From contig NZ_CP151273.1 in NCBI RefSeq assembly GCF_038237375.1, positions 1,736,001 through 1,800,000 of the forward strand: a DNA stretch of 64,000 nucleotides. The letters are read 5' to 3'. Below are positions 45,727 through 55,100 of this stretch, piece by piece. Source of the DNA: Alcaligenes sp. SDU_A2. GTDB taxonomy: Bacteria > Pseudomonadota > Gammaproteobacteria > Burkholderiales > Burkholderiaceae_B. The translations under genes were made by a program, and so were the position numbers. Position 1 is the stretch's first letter. Every line of letters begins with the position of its first letter. The notes below the pieces were generated by a model. The model was given only the letters and a program-made list of their open reading frames with translations, searched no databases and was not told the DNA's origin.

Positions 45727-46908
45727 ATGACAGAGGTGGTCGTAGTCCAGGCATGCCGTACTGCTATCGGCGATTTTGGCGGCGCGCTCAAGAATGTGTC
45801 ACCCGTTGAATTGGGGGCGGCGGTACTGCGCGCCGCTCTGGATCGCAGCGGTGTGCAAGGCGGGGATGTGCAGCATGTGGTCATGGGGCAGGTCATCCAG
45901 ACCGAGCCGCGCGATATGTATCTGTCGCGCGTGGCTGCCGTGCAGGCCGGTATCGGTTACGGTACGCCGGCCATGAACGTGAACCGCCTGTGTGGCTCTG
46001 GCCTGCAGGCCATTGTGTCCGCCGCCCAAGGGATTTTGCTGGGCGATGCGCGGGTGGCGCTGGCCGGCGGTGCCGAGAGCATGAGCCGTGCGCCGTATAT
46101 GTCCAGCGCGCACCGTTGGGGTGCGCGGATGGGCGATACCGTCATGATGGACATGATGACCGGAGCCTTGACCGATCCGTTTGATCGGGTACACATGGGC
46201 ATGACCGCCGAGAACGTGGCGCGGCAGTACGGCATTACCCGAGGCGATCAGGATGAGTTGGCTTTGCAGTCGCATCTGCGCGCGCAGCGGGCCATTGAAC
46301 AGGGTTTCTTTCGCGAGCAGATCGTGCCTATTGTCCAGAAGGGTAGGCAGGGCGAGATTGTGTTTGACCAGGATGAGCATGTACGCAAGGATGCGACGCT
46401 CGATAACTTCAGCGCGCTCAAGCCGGTGTTTCTGAAGGAAGGAGGCAGCGTCACGGCGGGCAATGCGTCCGGTTTGAATGATGGCGCGGCCGCAGTGCTG
46501 TTGATGTCGGCGCAAGAAGCCAAGATCCGGGGTCTGACGCCGCTGGCGCGCTTGCTGTCCTGGGGGCATGCCGGCGTGGAGCCGCGCATCATGGGCATGG
46601 GGCCGGTACCCGCCACGCGCGCGGCGCTGGACAGGGCTGGCTTGACGGTGGCGGACTTGGATGTCATCGAATCGAACGAGGCTTTTGCCGCTCAGGCCTG
46701 CGCCGTATCGCGGGAATTGGGCCTGGATACGCAGCGCGTCAACCCTAATGGCAGCGGCATCAGTTTGGGCCATCCTATAGGCGCAACCGGTGCGGTCATT
46801 GCCGTCAAGGCCTTGCACGAGCTGCAACGTATCGGGGGACGCTATGCCCTGGTGACCATGTGCATAGGCGGCGGGCAGGGCATTGCGGCTGTTTTTGGCC
46901 GCGATTGA
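45727..46908 (+). CDS. Acetyl-CoA acetyltransferase (thiolase)
   Basis: 393 residues. Catalytic Cys89 in NVNRLCGSGLQA, the His in NPNGSGISLGHPIGATGA and the second Cys in ALVTMCIGGGQG are all present, so both condensation and thiolysis are possible. It joins two acetyl-CoA to acetoacetyl-CoA (PhaA/AtoB type) or accepts slightly longer chains (BktB type); specificity is not resolvable. No reductase or PHA synthase gene lies beside it. The ATG at 45727 follows GGGAGAAAATC. Confidence 0.93.
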   Translation: MTEVVVVQACRTAIGDFGGALKNVSPVELGAAVLRAALDRSGVQGGDVQHVVMGQVIQTEPRDMYLSRVAAVQAGIGYGTPAMNVNRLCGSGLQAIVSAAQGILLGDARVALAGGAESMSRAPYMSSAHRWGARMGDTVMMDMMTGALTDPFDRVHMGMTAENVARQYGITRGDQDELALQSHLRAQRAIEQGFFREQIVPIVQKGRQGEIVFDQDEHVRKDATLDNFSALKPVFLKEGGSVTAGNASGLNDGAAAVLLMSAQEAKIRGLTPLARLLSWGHAGVEPRIMGMGPVPATRAALDRAGLTVADLDVIESNEAFAAQACAVSRELGLDTQRVNPNGSGISLGHPIGATGAVIAVKALHELQRIGGRYALVTMCIGGGQGIAAVFGRD

Positions 46909-47016
46909 GGCGGCGCGACTGGTATGATGGCGCCTTTGCGAAAATACGGGCGCAGCAGGACGCGGGCCCTTTATTGATGCAGCGGCCTTGCTGGCGAGGC
47001 GTTTACCTGAGGATTG

Positions 47017-47787
47017 ATGGTCATGTGCGGCGATGTAGAGCAGGACAGCCCTACCATGTCGGAGAGCGACGGCATTCGTTATCTGCATTTTGGAACGGAG
47101 TGGATACAGGGCGCGATGCGTCTGCGCAAACCCGCCGAGCTGGTGTTGGCTTATACCCAGCAGATGATGGCCTGGCTCTTGTTTACGCGTCCCGGCAGTC
47201 AAGAGCGGCTGGCTATTTTGGGCTTGGGGGCGGGGTCGCTGCTGCGCTTTTGTTTAAAGTACACGCCTTGCCAGGTGCGCACGGTGGAATGGAATCCATC
47301 CGTCACCGCAATCTGTCGGGCTTTTTTCCGCCTGCCGGACAACAGCCGCTCGCAGATTGACCATGAAGATGCCGGGCTGTGGGTACAGGACCCGCAGCAG
47401 CACGGGGTGTACCGTGCTGTCATGGTGGATCTGTACGATGCTGATGCCCAGGGGCCGGTGCGCGATACCCTGGAGTTTTATCAGGATTGCCGTGCCGCTC
47501 TGGACGAAGATGGCGTCATGACGGTCAATTTGTTTGGTGCCCATCCCAGTTTCGAGCTCAACATCCGCAATATCCGCGAGGCCTTTGGCGGCAAGGTGCT
47601 GATGCTGCCCGAAATGGACGAGGGCAATCAGGTCGTGCTGGCCTTCAAGGGCGGGGCGCTGGATATCACGGCAGGCGAATTGCTGGAGCGGGCCGAACAG
47701 GTGCAGGCGGACTATGGTTTGCCGGCCCGACGCTGGGCGCGCGAACTGCTGTCTTCGCGCCGTGCAACACAGCCAGATCTTTCCTGA
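47017..47787 (+). CDS. Spermidine-synthase-like protein
   Basis: About 256 residues with a class I methyltransferase (Rossmann) fold: ERLAILGLGAGSLLRF (motif I), VRTVEWNPSVTAICRAFF (acidic loop), YRAVMVDLYDAD and VNLFG. In true spermidine synthases the core is GGGDGG and D-x-x-D; here motif I is GLGAGS, so the polyamine-binding residues are not clearly kept and it may be a paralogue with another function. ATG 47017 lies behind GAGG; ATG 47023 is also possible. A TGGTATGAT extended -10 box lies about 95 bases upstream. Confidence 0.7.
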   Translation: MVMCGDVEQDSPTMSESDGIRYLHFGTEWIQGAMRLRKPAELVLAYTQQMMAWLLFTRPGSQERLAILGLGAGSLLRFCLKYTPCQVRTVEWNPSVTAICRAFFRLPDNSRSQIDHEDAGLWVQDPQQHGVYRAVMVDLYDADAQGPVRDTLEFYQDCRAALDEDGVMTVNLFGAHPSFELNIRNIREAFGGKVLMLPEMDEGNQVVLAFKGGALDITAGELLERAEQVQADYGLPARRWARELLSSRRATQPDLS

Positions 47788-47881
47788 GGGCAGGGATTAC
47801 CTGAGGGGCGAAGCAATGTTATTCGATGTAGACTTTAACGCTTATAAATTTCTCGCTTTTATCGTATCCAAGGAGTGACGA

Positions 47882-48850
47882 ATGAAGCTGATCAGGTCTG
47901 TACATCAACTGGCGGCCGCTCTGGCGTGTGTGGGGTTCATGTCCGGCGCAGCCGTGCATGCACAATCTGTATCGGTATCGTCGATCGTCGAACATCCGGC
48001 GCTCGACTCTATCAAGGACGGCGTCCACAAGGCGCTGACCGATGCCGGCTATACAGACGCCAAAGGCTTGAAGTGGCAGTTTCAGACCGCTCAGGGCAAT
48101 CCGGCCATTGCGGCCCAGATCGCGCGCAAATTCGTGGGCGATAAGCCCGATGTGATTGTCGCCATCTCCACGCCCTCGGCTCAGGCCGTCGTAGCGGCCA
48201 CCAAGGAAATTCCAGTTGTCTATTCGGCGGTGACCGATCCGGTGGTAGCGCATCTGGTGCGCAGCATGGAGCCTTCGGGCACCAATGTCACCGGCGTCTC
48301 CGATGCCCTGGCCTTGGAACCCCAGATAGAGCTGATCAAAAAAGTCGTGCCCCAGGCTAAGAAAGTGGGCATGGTCTACAACCCTGGCGAGGCCAACTCC
48401 GCCGTGGTGGTCAAGCAGATGAAAGAGTTGCTGCCCAAGCATGGCATGTCGCTGGTCGAGGCCACAGCGGCCCGCACGGTGGACGTGGGTGCCGCCGCCC
48501 GCAGCCTGGTGGGCAAGGTGGATGTCATCTATACCAATACCGACAATAACGTGGTGTCGGCCTACGAATCCTTGGTCAAAGTGGGCAACGATGCCAAGCT
48601 GCCTTTGATTGCTTCGGACACGGACAGCGTGGCGCGTGGTGCCATTGCCGCTCTGGGCGTGAACTACTACGACCTGGGCGTGCAGACCGGTGCCATGGTG
48701 GTGCGTATTCTGAAGGGCGAAAAACCCGGCGCGATGGCCTCGGAAACCAGCAACAAGCTGGAACTGTATGTCAATCCCGGTGCCGCCAAGCGCCAAGGCG
48801 TCACACTGAATGACGAGTTCGTGAAGTCCGCCACCAAAATCGTAGAATAA
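47882..48850 (+). CDS. ABC transporter substrate-binding protein (TrpX-like)
   Basis: 322 residues. A signal peptide (cleavage near AVHA/QS, residue 27) precedes an ABC_sub_bind-type two-lobed fold: SIVEHPALDSIKDGVHKAL, VAISTPSAQAVVAAT, VVYSAVTDPVVAHLV, VGMVYNPGEANS, VIYTNTDNNVVSAYES. These motifs are those of the tryptophan/tyrosine-type importers (TrpX) of Gram-positive and proteobacterial species; the ligand here is inferred only. AAGGAG precedes the ATG. The permease and ATPase genes follow, after a hairpin that may lower their expression. Confidence 0.88.
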   Translation: MKLIRSVHQLAAALACVGFMSGAAVHAQSVSVSSIVEHPALDSIKDGVHKALTDAGYTDAKGLKWQFQTAQGNPAIAAQIARKFVGDKPDVIVAISTPSAQAVVAATKEIPVVYSAVTDPVVAHLVRSMEPSGTNVTGVSDALALEPQIELIKKVVPQAKKVGMVYNPGEANSAVVVKQMKELLPKHGMSLVEATAARTVDVGAAARSLVGKVDVIYTNTDNNVVSAYESLVKVGNDAKLPLIASDTDSVARGAIAALGVNYYDLGVQTGAMVVRILKGEKPGAMASETSNKLELYVNPGAAKRQGVTLNDEFVKSATKIVE

Positions 48851-48860
48851 TTGCGCTTTT

Positions 48861-48901
48861 CCCCCGGGGGGTGGCCGGCTGCGACCGTCGGCCACAGGGG
48901 G
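48861..48901 (+). repeat. Stem-loop between binding-protein and permease genes
   Basis: GTGGCCG (48871-48877) pairs with CGGCCAC (48889-48895); CCCCC at 48861-48865 can also close with the G-run at 48897-48901. Such 3' stems often protect the abundant binding-protein mRNA from decay. Confidence 0.5.
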
Positions 48902-48917
48902 ACGTATTTGTTTTCCG

Positions 48918-48954
48918 CAGGTGGGTTGCCACAAGCTGCCCACCTGTTTCTTTT
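48918..48954 (+). terminator. Partial terminator ahead of the permease gene
   Basis: CAGGTGGG (48918-48925) and CCCACCTG (48939-48946) pair across a 13-base loop, followed by TTTCTTTT. It lies 21 bases before the permease start, so read-through would set the ratio of binding protein to membrane components. Confidence 0.6.
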
Positions 48955-48975
48955 GCACACTAGACGCACGACAAC

Positions 48976-49869
48976 ATGTCTATTTATTCCATGTGGGGAG
49001 CCCTGGAGATTGGTCTGATTTTTGGACTGGTCGCTTTGGGTGTTCTGATTTCATTTCGTATTCTTCGCTTTCCCGACCTGACGGTCGATGGCAGTTTCCC
49101 GTTGGGCGGGGCCGTGGCAGCGACACTCATCAGTCAGGGTTCCGATCCGTTTCTGGCGACCGTCGTGGCTACCTTTGCCGGTGCGCTGGCCGGTAGCATT
49201 ACCGGCTGGTTGAACGTGCGCCTAAAGATCATGGATCTGCTGGCCAGTATCCTGATGATGATCGCCTTGTACTCGATCAACCTGCGCATCATGGGCCGCC
49301 CTAATGTGCCGCTGATCATGGAACCCACCGTGTTCACCATATTGCAGCCCCAGGCTATCGCCGACTATATTGCCCGGCCTTTGCTGCTGATCGTCCTGGT
49401 GGTGTTGGTTAAGTTTGCCTTGGATTGGTTTTTTGGCACGCAGACTGGTCTGGCCATGCGCGCCACCGGCTCGAACGCCCGCATGGCGCGTTCGCAAGGC
49501 GTGGCGACCGGCAATATGCTTTTGCTGGGCATGGCCATATCCAATGCCTTGGTCGCATTAGCCGGTGCTTTGTTTGCCCAGTCCCAAGGGGGCTCCGATA
49601 TTTCCATGGGCATAGGCACCATCGTCATCGGTCTGGCGGCCGTGATTGTGGGGGAAAGTATCCTGCCGGCGCGCAAGCTGTTTTATGCGACCCTGGCCGT
49701 GATCCTGGGTGCCATTCTGTACCGTTTCTTCATTGCATTGGCGCTCAACGCCGATGTCATCGGCTTGAAGGCGCAGGACCTGAACCTGGTGACGGCGTTG
49801 CTGGTGACGGTCGCCTTGGTGATTCCGCTGCTCAAAAAACGCATGCGTGCCCGTAAAGGAGGCCAATAA
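48976..49869 (+). CDS. ABC transporter permease (BPD_transp_2 type, TrpY-like)
   Basis: 297 residues with about eight to nine membrane segments. VALGVLISFRILRFPDLTVDGSFPLGGAV and GLAMRATGSNARMARSQGV (the cytosolic coupling segment) match the permeases paired with ABC_sub_bind proteins. The SD is weak (no clear GGAG), which fits reduced expression relative to the binding protein. The ATPase gene begins one base after its stop. Confidence 0.9.
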   Translation: MSIYSMWGALEIGLIFGLVALGVLISFRILRFPDLTVDGSFPLGGAVAATLISQGSDPFLATVVATFAGALAGSITGWLNVRLKIMDLLASILMMIALYSINLRIMGRPNVPLIMEPTVFTILQPQAIADYIARPLLLIVLVVLVKFALDWFFGTQTGLAMRATGSNARMARSQGVATGNMLLLGMAISNALVALAGALFAQSQGGSDISMGIGTIVIGLAAVIVGESILPARKLFYATLAVILGAILYRFFIALALNADVIGLKAQDLNLVTALLVTVALVIPLLKKRMRARKGGQ

Positions 49870-49870
49870 T

Positions 49871-50665
49871 ATGCTGGAAGCAAATAATCTGCGCCTGACT
49901 TTCAATCCGGGCACGCCTATCGAGACCCGCGCTTTGCGCGGCCTGTCGCTGACGATCCCGGAAGGGCAGTTCGTGACCGTCATCGGCTCTAACGGGGCGG
50001 GCAAGTCCACCTTTCTGAATGCCATTTCGGGTGATCAGTCGGTGGACGAAGGTGCCATCCTCATCGACAAGGCCGATGTGACGCGCATGCCGGTGTGGCA
50101 AAGGGCGAACTGGGTGGCGCGTGTGTTTCAGGACCCGATGGCCGGCACCTGCGAGGACCTGACCATTGAAGAAAACATGGCTTTGGCAACAGGGCGGGGA
50201 AGTCGCCGCGGTTTGAGCCGGGCGGTACGCCATTCGATGCGTGACGAATTCCGCGAACGCCTTGAAACACTGGGCTTGGGTTTGGAGAATCGTCTGACTG
50301 ATCGTATCGGTCTGCTGTCCGGCGGGCAGCGCCAAGCGGTCAGCCTGTTGATGGCCGCGCTGCGACCCTCCAAGATTCTGCTGCTGGATGAGCATACGGC
50401 GGCACTGGACCCGCGCACCGCCGATTTTGTGTTGCAGCTGACCAACCGCATCGTGCGCGAAGGCGGTCTGACGACCATGATGGTGACGCACAGCATGCGT
50501 CAGGCGCTGGATGTGGGCGATAGAACCGTGATGTTGCACCAAGGTAAGGTGGTGCTGGATGTCAGCGGCGAGCAGCGCCAGGGTTTGGACGTGCGCGATC
50601 TGCTGGAAATGTTCGAGAAGGTCAGGGGGGAGACCCTGGCCGATGACAGCTTGCTGTTAGGTTGA
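49871..50665 (+). CDS. ABC transporter ATP-binding protein (TrpZ-like)
   Basis: 264 residues: Walker A GSNGAGKST (about residues 38-46), signature LLSGGQRQAVSL near 153, Walker B ILLLDEHTAALDP and H-loop VTHSMRQAL. Note Glu-His in place of Glu-Pro in the D-E-P/H step (LLDEHTAALD), common in this subfamily. ATG 49871 is used: GGAGG of the permease end provides the ribosome site; the longer frame to 49847 overlaps the permease. The operon ends in a strong terminator. Confidence 0.92.
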   Translation: MLEANNLRLTFNPGTPIETRALRGLSLTIPEGQFVTVIGSNGAGKSTFLNAISGDQSVDEGAILIDKADVTRMPVWQRANWVARVFQDPMAGTCEDLTIEENMALATGRGSRRGLSRAVRHSMRDEFRERLETLGLGLENRLTDRIGLLSGGQRQAVSLLMAALRPSKILLLDEHTAALDPRTADFVLQLTNRIVREGGLTTMMVTHSMRQALDVGDRTVMLHQGKVVLDVSGEQRQGLDVRDLLEMFEKVRGETLADDSLLLG

Positions 50666-50685
50666 CATTTTTTGTCACGTCAGAG

Positions 50686-50724
50686 AACCACGGTACACCT
50701 TCGGGTAGACCGTGGTTTTTTTTT
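50686..50724 (+). terminator. Terminator of the ABC importer operon
   Basis: AACCACGGT (50686-50694) pairs with ACCGTGGTT (50709-50717); inside it ACC-TTCG-GGT forms a UUCG tetraloop stem. A run of nine T (50716-50724) follows the stem. Confidence 0.9.
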
Positions 50725-50750
50725 CACTCTTAGTTCACAGGCACCTGATT

Positions 50751-50783
50751 ATGCTTATCCTTTTCCATAAGGAGGGTAAGCAT
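50751..50783 (+). promoter_or_regulatory. 33-base hairpin/near-palindrome sequestering a ribosome site
   Basis: ATGCTTATCC at the 5' end pairs with GGGTAAGCAT at the 3' end, and pairing continues inward to a five-base loop, 14 bp in all with three G-T wobbles. The strong ribosome site AAGGAGGG and the first base of the following ATG are inside the stem. Either a translation-control hairpin or, as DNA, a regulator binding site. Confidence 0.55.
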
Positions 50784-50808
50784 GCCGAGCGGGTCAGGCT
50801 GGTCATAG
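50782..50808 (+). CDS. Possible eight-residue leader peptide before the RND operon
   Basis: ATG 50782 is preceded by AAGGAGGG at ideal spacing and reads MPSGSGWS, then TAG. It is 160 bases before the adaptor gene. The ribosome site is far better than needed for a chance ORF, but it is masked by the preceding hairpin. Whether it is translated depends on a promoter upstream of 50751, which I cannot place securely. Confidence 0.35.
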   Translation: MPSGSGWS

Positions 50809-50816
50809 TGCCGGCT

Positions 50817-50879
50817 AAACGCGTTTTCTGTCTACGGAAATCAGCCTAGTTCGTTTTTTTCTGTATTTTTGAACGCGTT
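50817..50879. promoter_or_regulatory. Pair of AACGCGTT palindromes upstream of the efflux operon
   Basis: AAACGCGTTT (50817-50826) and GAACGCGTTT (50871-50880) share AACGCGTTTTC; both cores are self-complementary. Centres are 54 bases apart. Possible operators of a regulator encoded elsewhere. Confidence 0.4.
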
Positions 50880-50968
50880 TTCGACATATACTTCAGGATT
50901 GCCGAAACCATACTATGCAGTCAGTTTAAGCGTAACACTCTGTATAACGCTTAGCTCAGGAGTACTTC

Positions 50969-52186
50969 ATGTCATCTAAAAGCCTGCTGGGTTGGCAGCC
51001 TCTGCGCATTGCTGCTTTCTCTTCCCTGGTCCTGCTTGCCGCTTGCGGCGACGAGGCCCCCCAAGCCGACATGAGCGGGATGAAAGTCCCGGTCAGCGTC
51101 GTTACCGTGCAGCCTAGCGCCACGGAGCTGTTCTCCGAATTGCCCGGCCGCGTCGAAGCCATCCAGGATGCCCAGATCCGTGCGCGCGTCACAGGAATTG
51201 TCGAGCAGATCAATTTCGAGCAGGGCGGCGATGTGAAGCAAGGGCAACTGCTGTTTACGATTGATCCGGCACCGTATCGCGCGGCTCGTAACCAGGCGGC
51301 CGCGCAATTACAAAATGCGCAGGCCGAAGCGCGCAGCGCTGCCTTGCTGGCCCAGCGCTACGAGCGACTGATCAAGGAAAATGCCGTATCGCGTCAAGAG
51401 TACGATACTGCCCGGGCGCGGGCGCAGCAGGCGCAGGCGGCGATTGCCGCCGCCAAAGCCGCCCTGGATGCGGCGGAAATCGATCTGGGCTACACCAAAG
51501 TGACCTCGCCCATCGATGGGCGTATCGGCAAGCCCTTGATCACCACGGGCGCGTTGGTGTCGGCAGCCAACGGCACCCACATGGCCACGGTACAACAGCT
51601 CGATAACGTGTATGTGGATGTCACCCGCTCCACCTCCGAGCTGTCTCAGTTGCGACGCGCCATGGCCGATGGCAAGCTGACCCAGGCAGGGGAAGGCAAG
51701 GCCAAGGCGCATGCCATTTTGGAAGACGGCAGCAGCTACGGTCAGGACGGCACCTTGCTGTTTACCGGCGTCAGCGTGGACCCCTCCACCTCGCAGGTTA
51801 ATTTGCGCGCCGAATTTCCCAATCCCGATCAAGTCTTGTTGCCCGGCATGTATGTACGGGTGCGGCTGGAGCAGGGGGTTGCCCGCGACGCCTTGCTGGT
51901 GCCTGTACAGGCCGTTCAGTACACCACTGACGGTCGCACCAGCCTGATGGTGGTGCGCGAAGGTAAGATTCAGGCGGTTCCTGTGCATCTGGGGGCCGAA
52001 AACAAAGGACAGTATATTGTCCTGGACGGCTTGAATCCGGGCGATCAGGTGGTGGTCGAAGGATTCCAGAAGATTCGTCCCGGCGCGCCGGTGCAGCCTA
52101 TGCCCTGGAAGCAGGATAAGGGCACCGCAGCCCAGGCACCGGGCGCTGCGCCTGCCGCGCAAACCGAAGCCAAGTCTAGCGAGTAA
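50969..52186 (+). CDS. RND efflux periplasmic adaptor (MexA/AcrA family)
   Basis: 405 residues. Lipoprotein signal with LLAACG; then the membrane-fusion layout: beta-barrel/lipoyl half (LPGRVEAIQDAQIRARVTGIVEQINFEQGGDVKQGQLLFTID), a coiled-coil hairpin about 95-170 rich in Ala, Gln and Arg, the second lipoyl half (IDLGYTKVTSPIDGRIGKPLITTGALV) and the distal barrel. It links the inner-membrane pump to the outer-membrane channel. The start has CAGGAG upstream. Followed after five bases by the pump gene. Confidence 0.95.
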   Translation: MSSKSLLGWQPLRIAAFSSLVLLAACGDEAPQADMSGMKVPVSVVTVQPSATELFSELPGRVEAIQDAQIRARVTGIVEQINFEQGGDVKQGQLLFTIDPAPYRAARNQAAAQLQNAQAEARSAALLAQRYERLIKENAVSRQEYDTARARAQQAQAAIAAAKAALDAAEIDLGYTKVTSPIDGRIGKPLITTGALVSAANGTHMATVQQLDNVYVDVTRSTSELSQLRRAMADGKLTQAGEGKAKAHAILEDGSSYGQDGTLLFTGVSVDPSTSQVNLRAEFPNPDQVLLPGMYVRVRLEQGVARDALLVPVQAVQYTTDGRTSLMVVREGKIQAVPVHLGAENKGQYIVLDGLNPGDQVVVEGFQKIRPGAPVQPMPWKQDKGTAAQAPGAAPAAQTEAKSSE

Positions 52187-52191
52187 GCGAC

Positions 52192-55100
52192 ATGCCTCAG
52201 TTTTTTATCGATAGACCCATTTTTGCATGGGTCGTGGCCTTGGGGATTACGCTGCTGGGCCTGCTGGCCCTGCCGAATCTGCCCGTAGCCCAATACCCCG
52301 ATGTGGCACCGCCCCAGGTGACCATTCGTGCAACCTACCCCGGCGCAACCGCCGAAGACGTCTCCAGCACCGTAGCCAGTGTGATCGAGAACGAGCTGAA
52401 CGGTGCCAAGGGTTTGCTGTACTACGAATCCGTCAGCGATTCCTACGGTACCACGGAAATCACGGCGACCTTCCGCCCCGGCACCAATCCGGATCTGGCG
52501 CAGGTGGACGTGCAGAATCGGGTCAATAACGTGTCGGCATCCTTGCCTGCTGCCGTGATGCAGCAGGGCCTGAAGGTCGAACAGTCCAGCACCGGCTTTT
52601 TGCTGGTGGTGACGCTGTCCTCGACCGACGGCACGATGGACCAGACCGCCTTGGCCGACTACATCCAGCGCAACATCCAGAACACGATTTCCCGTGTGCC
52701 GGGCGTGGGGCGTTTCCAGTTGTTTGCGGCCGGCCGCGCCATGCGCGTCTGGATCGATCCGCAAAAGCTGGTGGGCTACCAGATGAGCGCAGCCGATGTC
52801 ACCTCGGCCATCAGCCGCCAGAACGTGCTGGTGTCGGCAGGCATCATGGGTTCGCCGCCTAATCCGGACAGCCAGCGCGTAACGGCGCCGGTGACGGTGA
52901 ACGGACAGCTAGAGACGGTGGAGGAGTTCGAGAACATTATTCTGCGCTCCAATCCCGATGGTTCGACGGTACGCATTAAGGATGTGGCGCGCGTGGAAGT
53001 GGGCGCGGACAACTATCAGTTTGGCGCGCGTCTGAATGGGCAGGCGACGGCCGCCTTTGCTATTTCGCTCTCGCCCGAAGCTAATGCGCTGGATACGGCG
53101 GCCGCCATCAAAGAACAGATGGACGAGCTGGCCACGTTCTTCCCCGATAACATCCGTTACGACATTCCTTACGACACTTCGCCCTACGTCAGCCAGTCCA
53201 TTACCCAGGTGGTGCATACCTTGCTGGAAGCGATGGTACTGGTGTTTATCGTGATGTTCGTGTTCCTGCAGAACGTGCGCTATACGGTGATTCCCGCTCT
53301 GGTGGTGCCGGTGGCCATTCTGGGTGCGTTCGGCGTCATGTACATGATGGGCATGTCGGTGAACGTGCTGACCATGTTCGCGATGGTGCTGGCCATCGGT
53401 ATTCTGGTGGACGATGCCATTGTGGTGGTGGAGAACGTCGAACGCATCATGGTGGAAGATGGGATCTCGCCCAAGGAAGCCACCAAGAAGGCCATGCCGC
53501 AGATCGGCGGGGCCATCGTAGGTATTACCCTGGTGCTGACCACGGTGTTTTTGCCGCTGGCCTTCATGTCCGGTTCGGTAGGGGTGATTTATCGCCAGTT
53601 CTCCGTAGCCATGGCCGTGTCGATTGCGTTTTCGGCGTTCCTGGCGCTGTCGTTCACGCCGGCGCTGTGCGCCACCATGCTCAAGCCCATTCCTAAAGGC
53701 CACCACGAAACCAAACGTGGCTTCTTCGGCTGGTTTAACCGGGCGTTCAATTCCACGACCAACCGCTACGAAGGTTTTGTGGCCAAGACGCTGCGACGCG
53801 GCGGCCGCATGATGTTCATTTACCTGATCATGGTGCTGGTGCTGGGCTTTGTGTATCTGCGCATGCCGACCGCCTTCTTGCCGGAAGAAGATCAGGGCTA
53901 CGTCATTGCCAACATCGAGCTGCCATCGGGGTCGACGGCCAATCGCACCATCGAGATCATCGAACAGGTCGAAGGCTACTTCAAAGAGCAGCCCCAGGTG
54001 GCCAACATCGTGACCGTGCAGGGCTTCAGCTTTAACGGCAACGGCTTGAACTCGGCGATTGCTTTCGTGCCGCTCAAGGATTTCAGCGAACGCAAGGGCG
54101 AGGAAAATTCGGCTCAGGCGCTGTCGGGCAAGGCCATGGGCCAGTTGCTGTTCGGTCTGCCCGATTCGATGGTGATTGCCATTGTGCCGCCCGCGATTTC
54201 TGCGCTGGGTAACTCGGCCGGTTTCGACATGCGCCTGGAAGACCGTGGCGGCATGGGGCATAACAACCTGATGGCGACCGCGCAGCAGTTGCTGACGCTG
54301 GCCAAGCAAAGTCCCGTGCTGGACCCACAAAGTGTGCGCATTACCGGCCTGGGACCTGGCAAGCAGATCAATCTGAAGGTGGACCGCGAGAAGGCAGCGG
54401 CCTTGGGCGTGGATTTCAGTGAGGTTTCTTCGCTGATTTCGACTTCGCTGGGTTCGGCCTATGTCGGCAAGTTCACCAACCAGGGGCGAGTGCAAAGCGT
54501 CTGGGTGCAGGCCGATGCCCCGTACCGCATGACGATAGAGGATGTGCTCAAGCTCAATGCCCGCAACAACGAGGGCAAGATGGTGCCCTTGTCTGCCTTT
54601 GTCACCCAAGAGGTGGAGCAGGGGCCGGTGCAGGTCGTGCGCTACAACAGCTACGAGTCGGTACGTATCGGTGGCGGTCCGGCCGCAGGCTACACCTCGG
54701 GCGATGCAATGGCCGAGATGGAACGCCTGATGAAAGAGCTGCCAGCCGGATACGGTATCGAGTGGACAGGCTTGTCCTACCAGGAACGTCAGGCCAGCGG
54801 CCAGTCCAGCGTGTTGATGAGTCTGGCGGTGCTGGTCGTGTTCATGGTGCTGGCCGCCTTGTACGAAAGCTGGGCAATTCCGCTGTCGGTGATGCTGGCG
54901 GTGCCGCTGGGCATGTTGGGGGCTGTTCTGCTGGTGTTCGGCATGGGCATGGCCAACGATGTGTATTTCCAGGTGGGCATGGTGACGGTGATTGGTTTGT
55001 CGGCCAAGAACGCCATTCTGATCGTCGAGTTCGCCAAAGACGCCTATGCACGCGGGGCCACCCTGATCGATGCCACGCTGGAGGCGGCGCGCCTGCGTTT

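Larger units (their letters stand above)
50666..50968. other. Gene-free leader region of the RND efflux operon
   Basis: 303 bases. In order: the terminator of the ABC operon (50686-50724), a 33-base near-palindrome (50751-50783), an eight-codon ORF (50782-50808), two AACGCGTT palindromes (50817-50826 and 50872-50879) and an A+T-richer stretch with TATACT before the adaptor gene. No regulator gene lies here. Confidence 0.75.
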
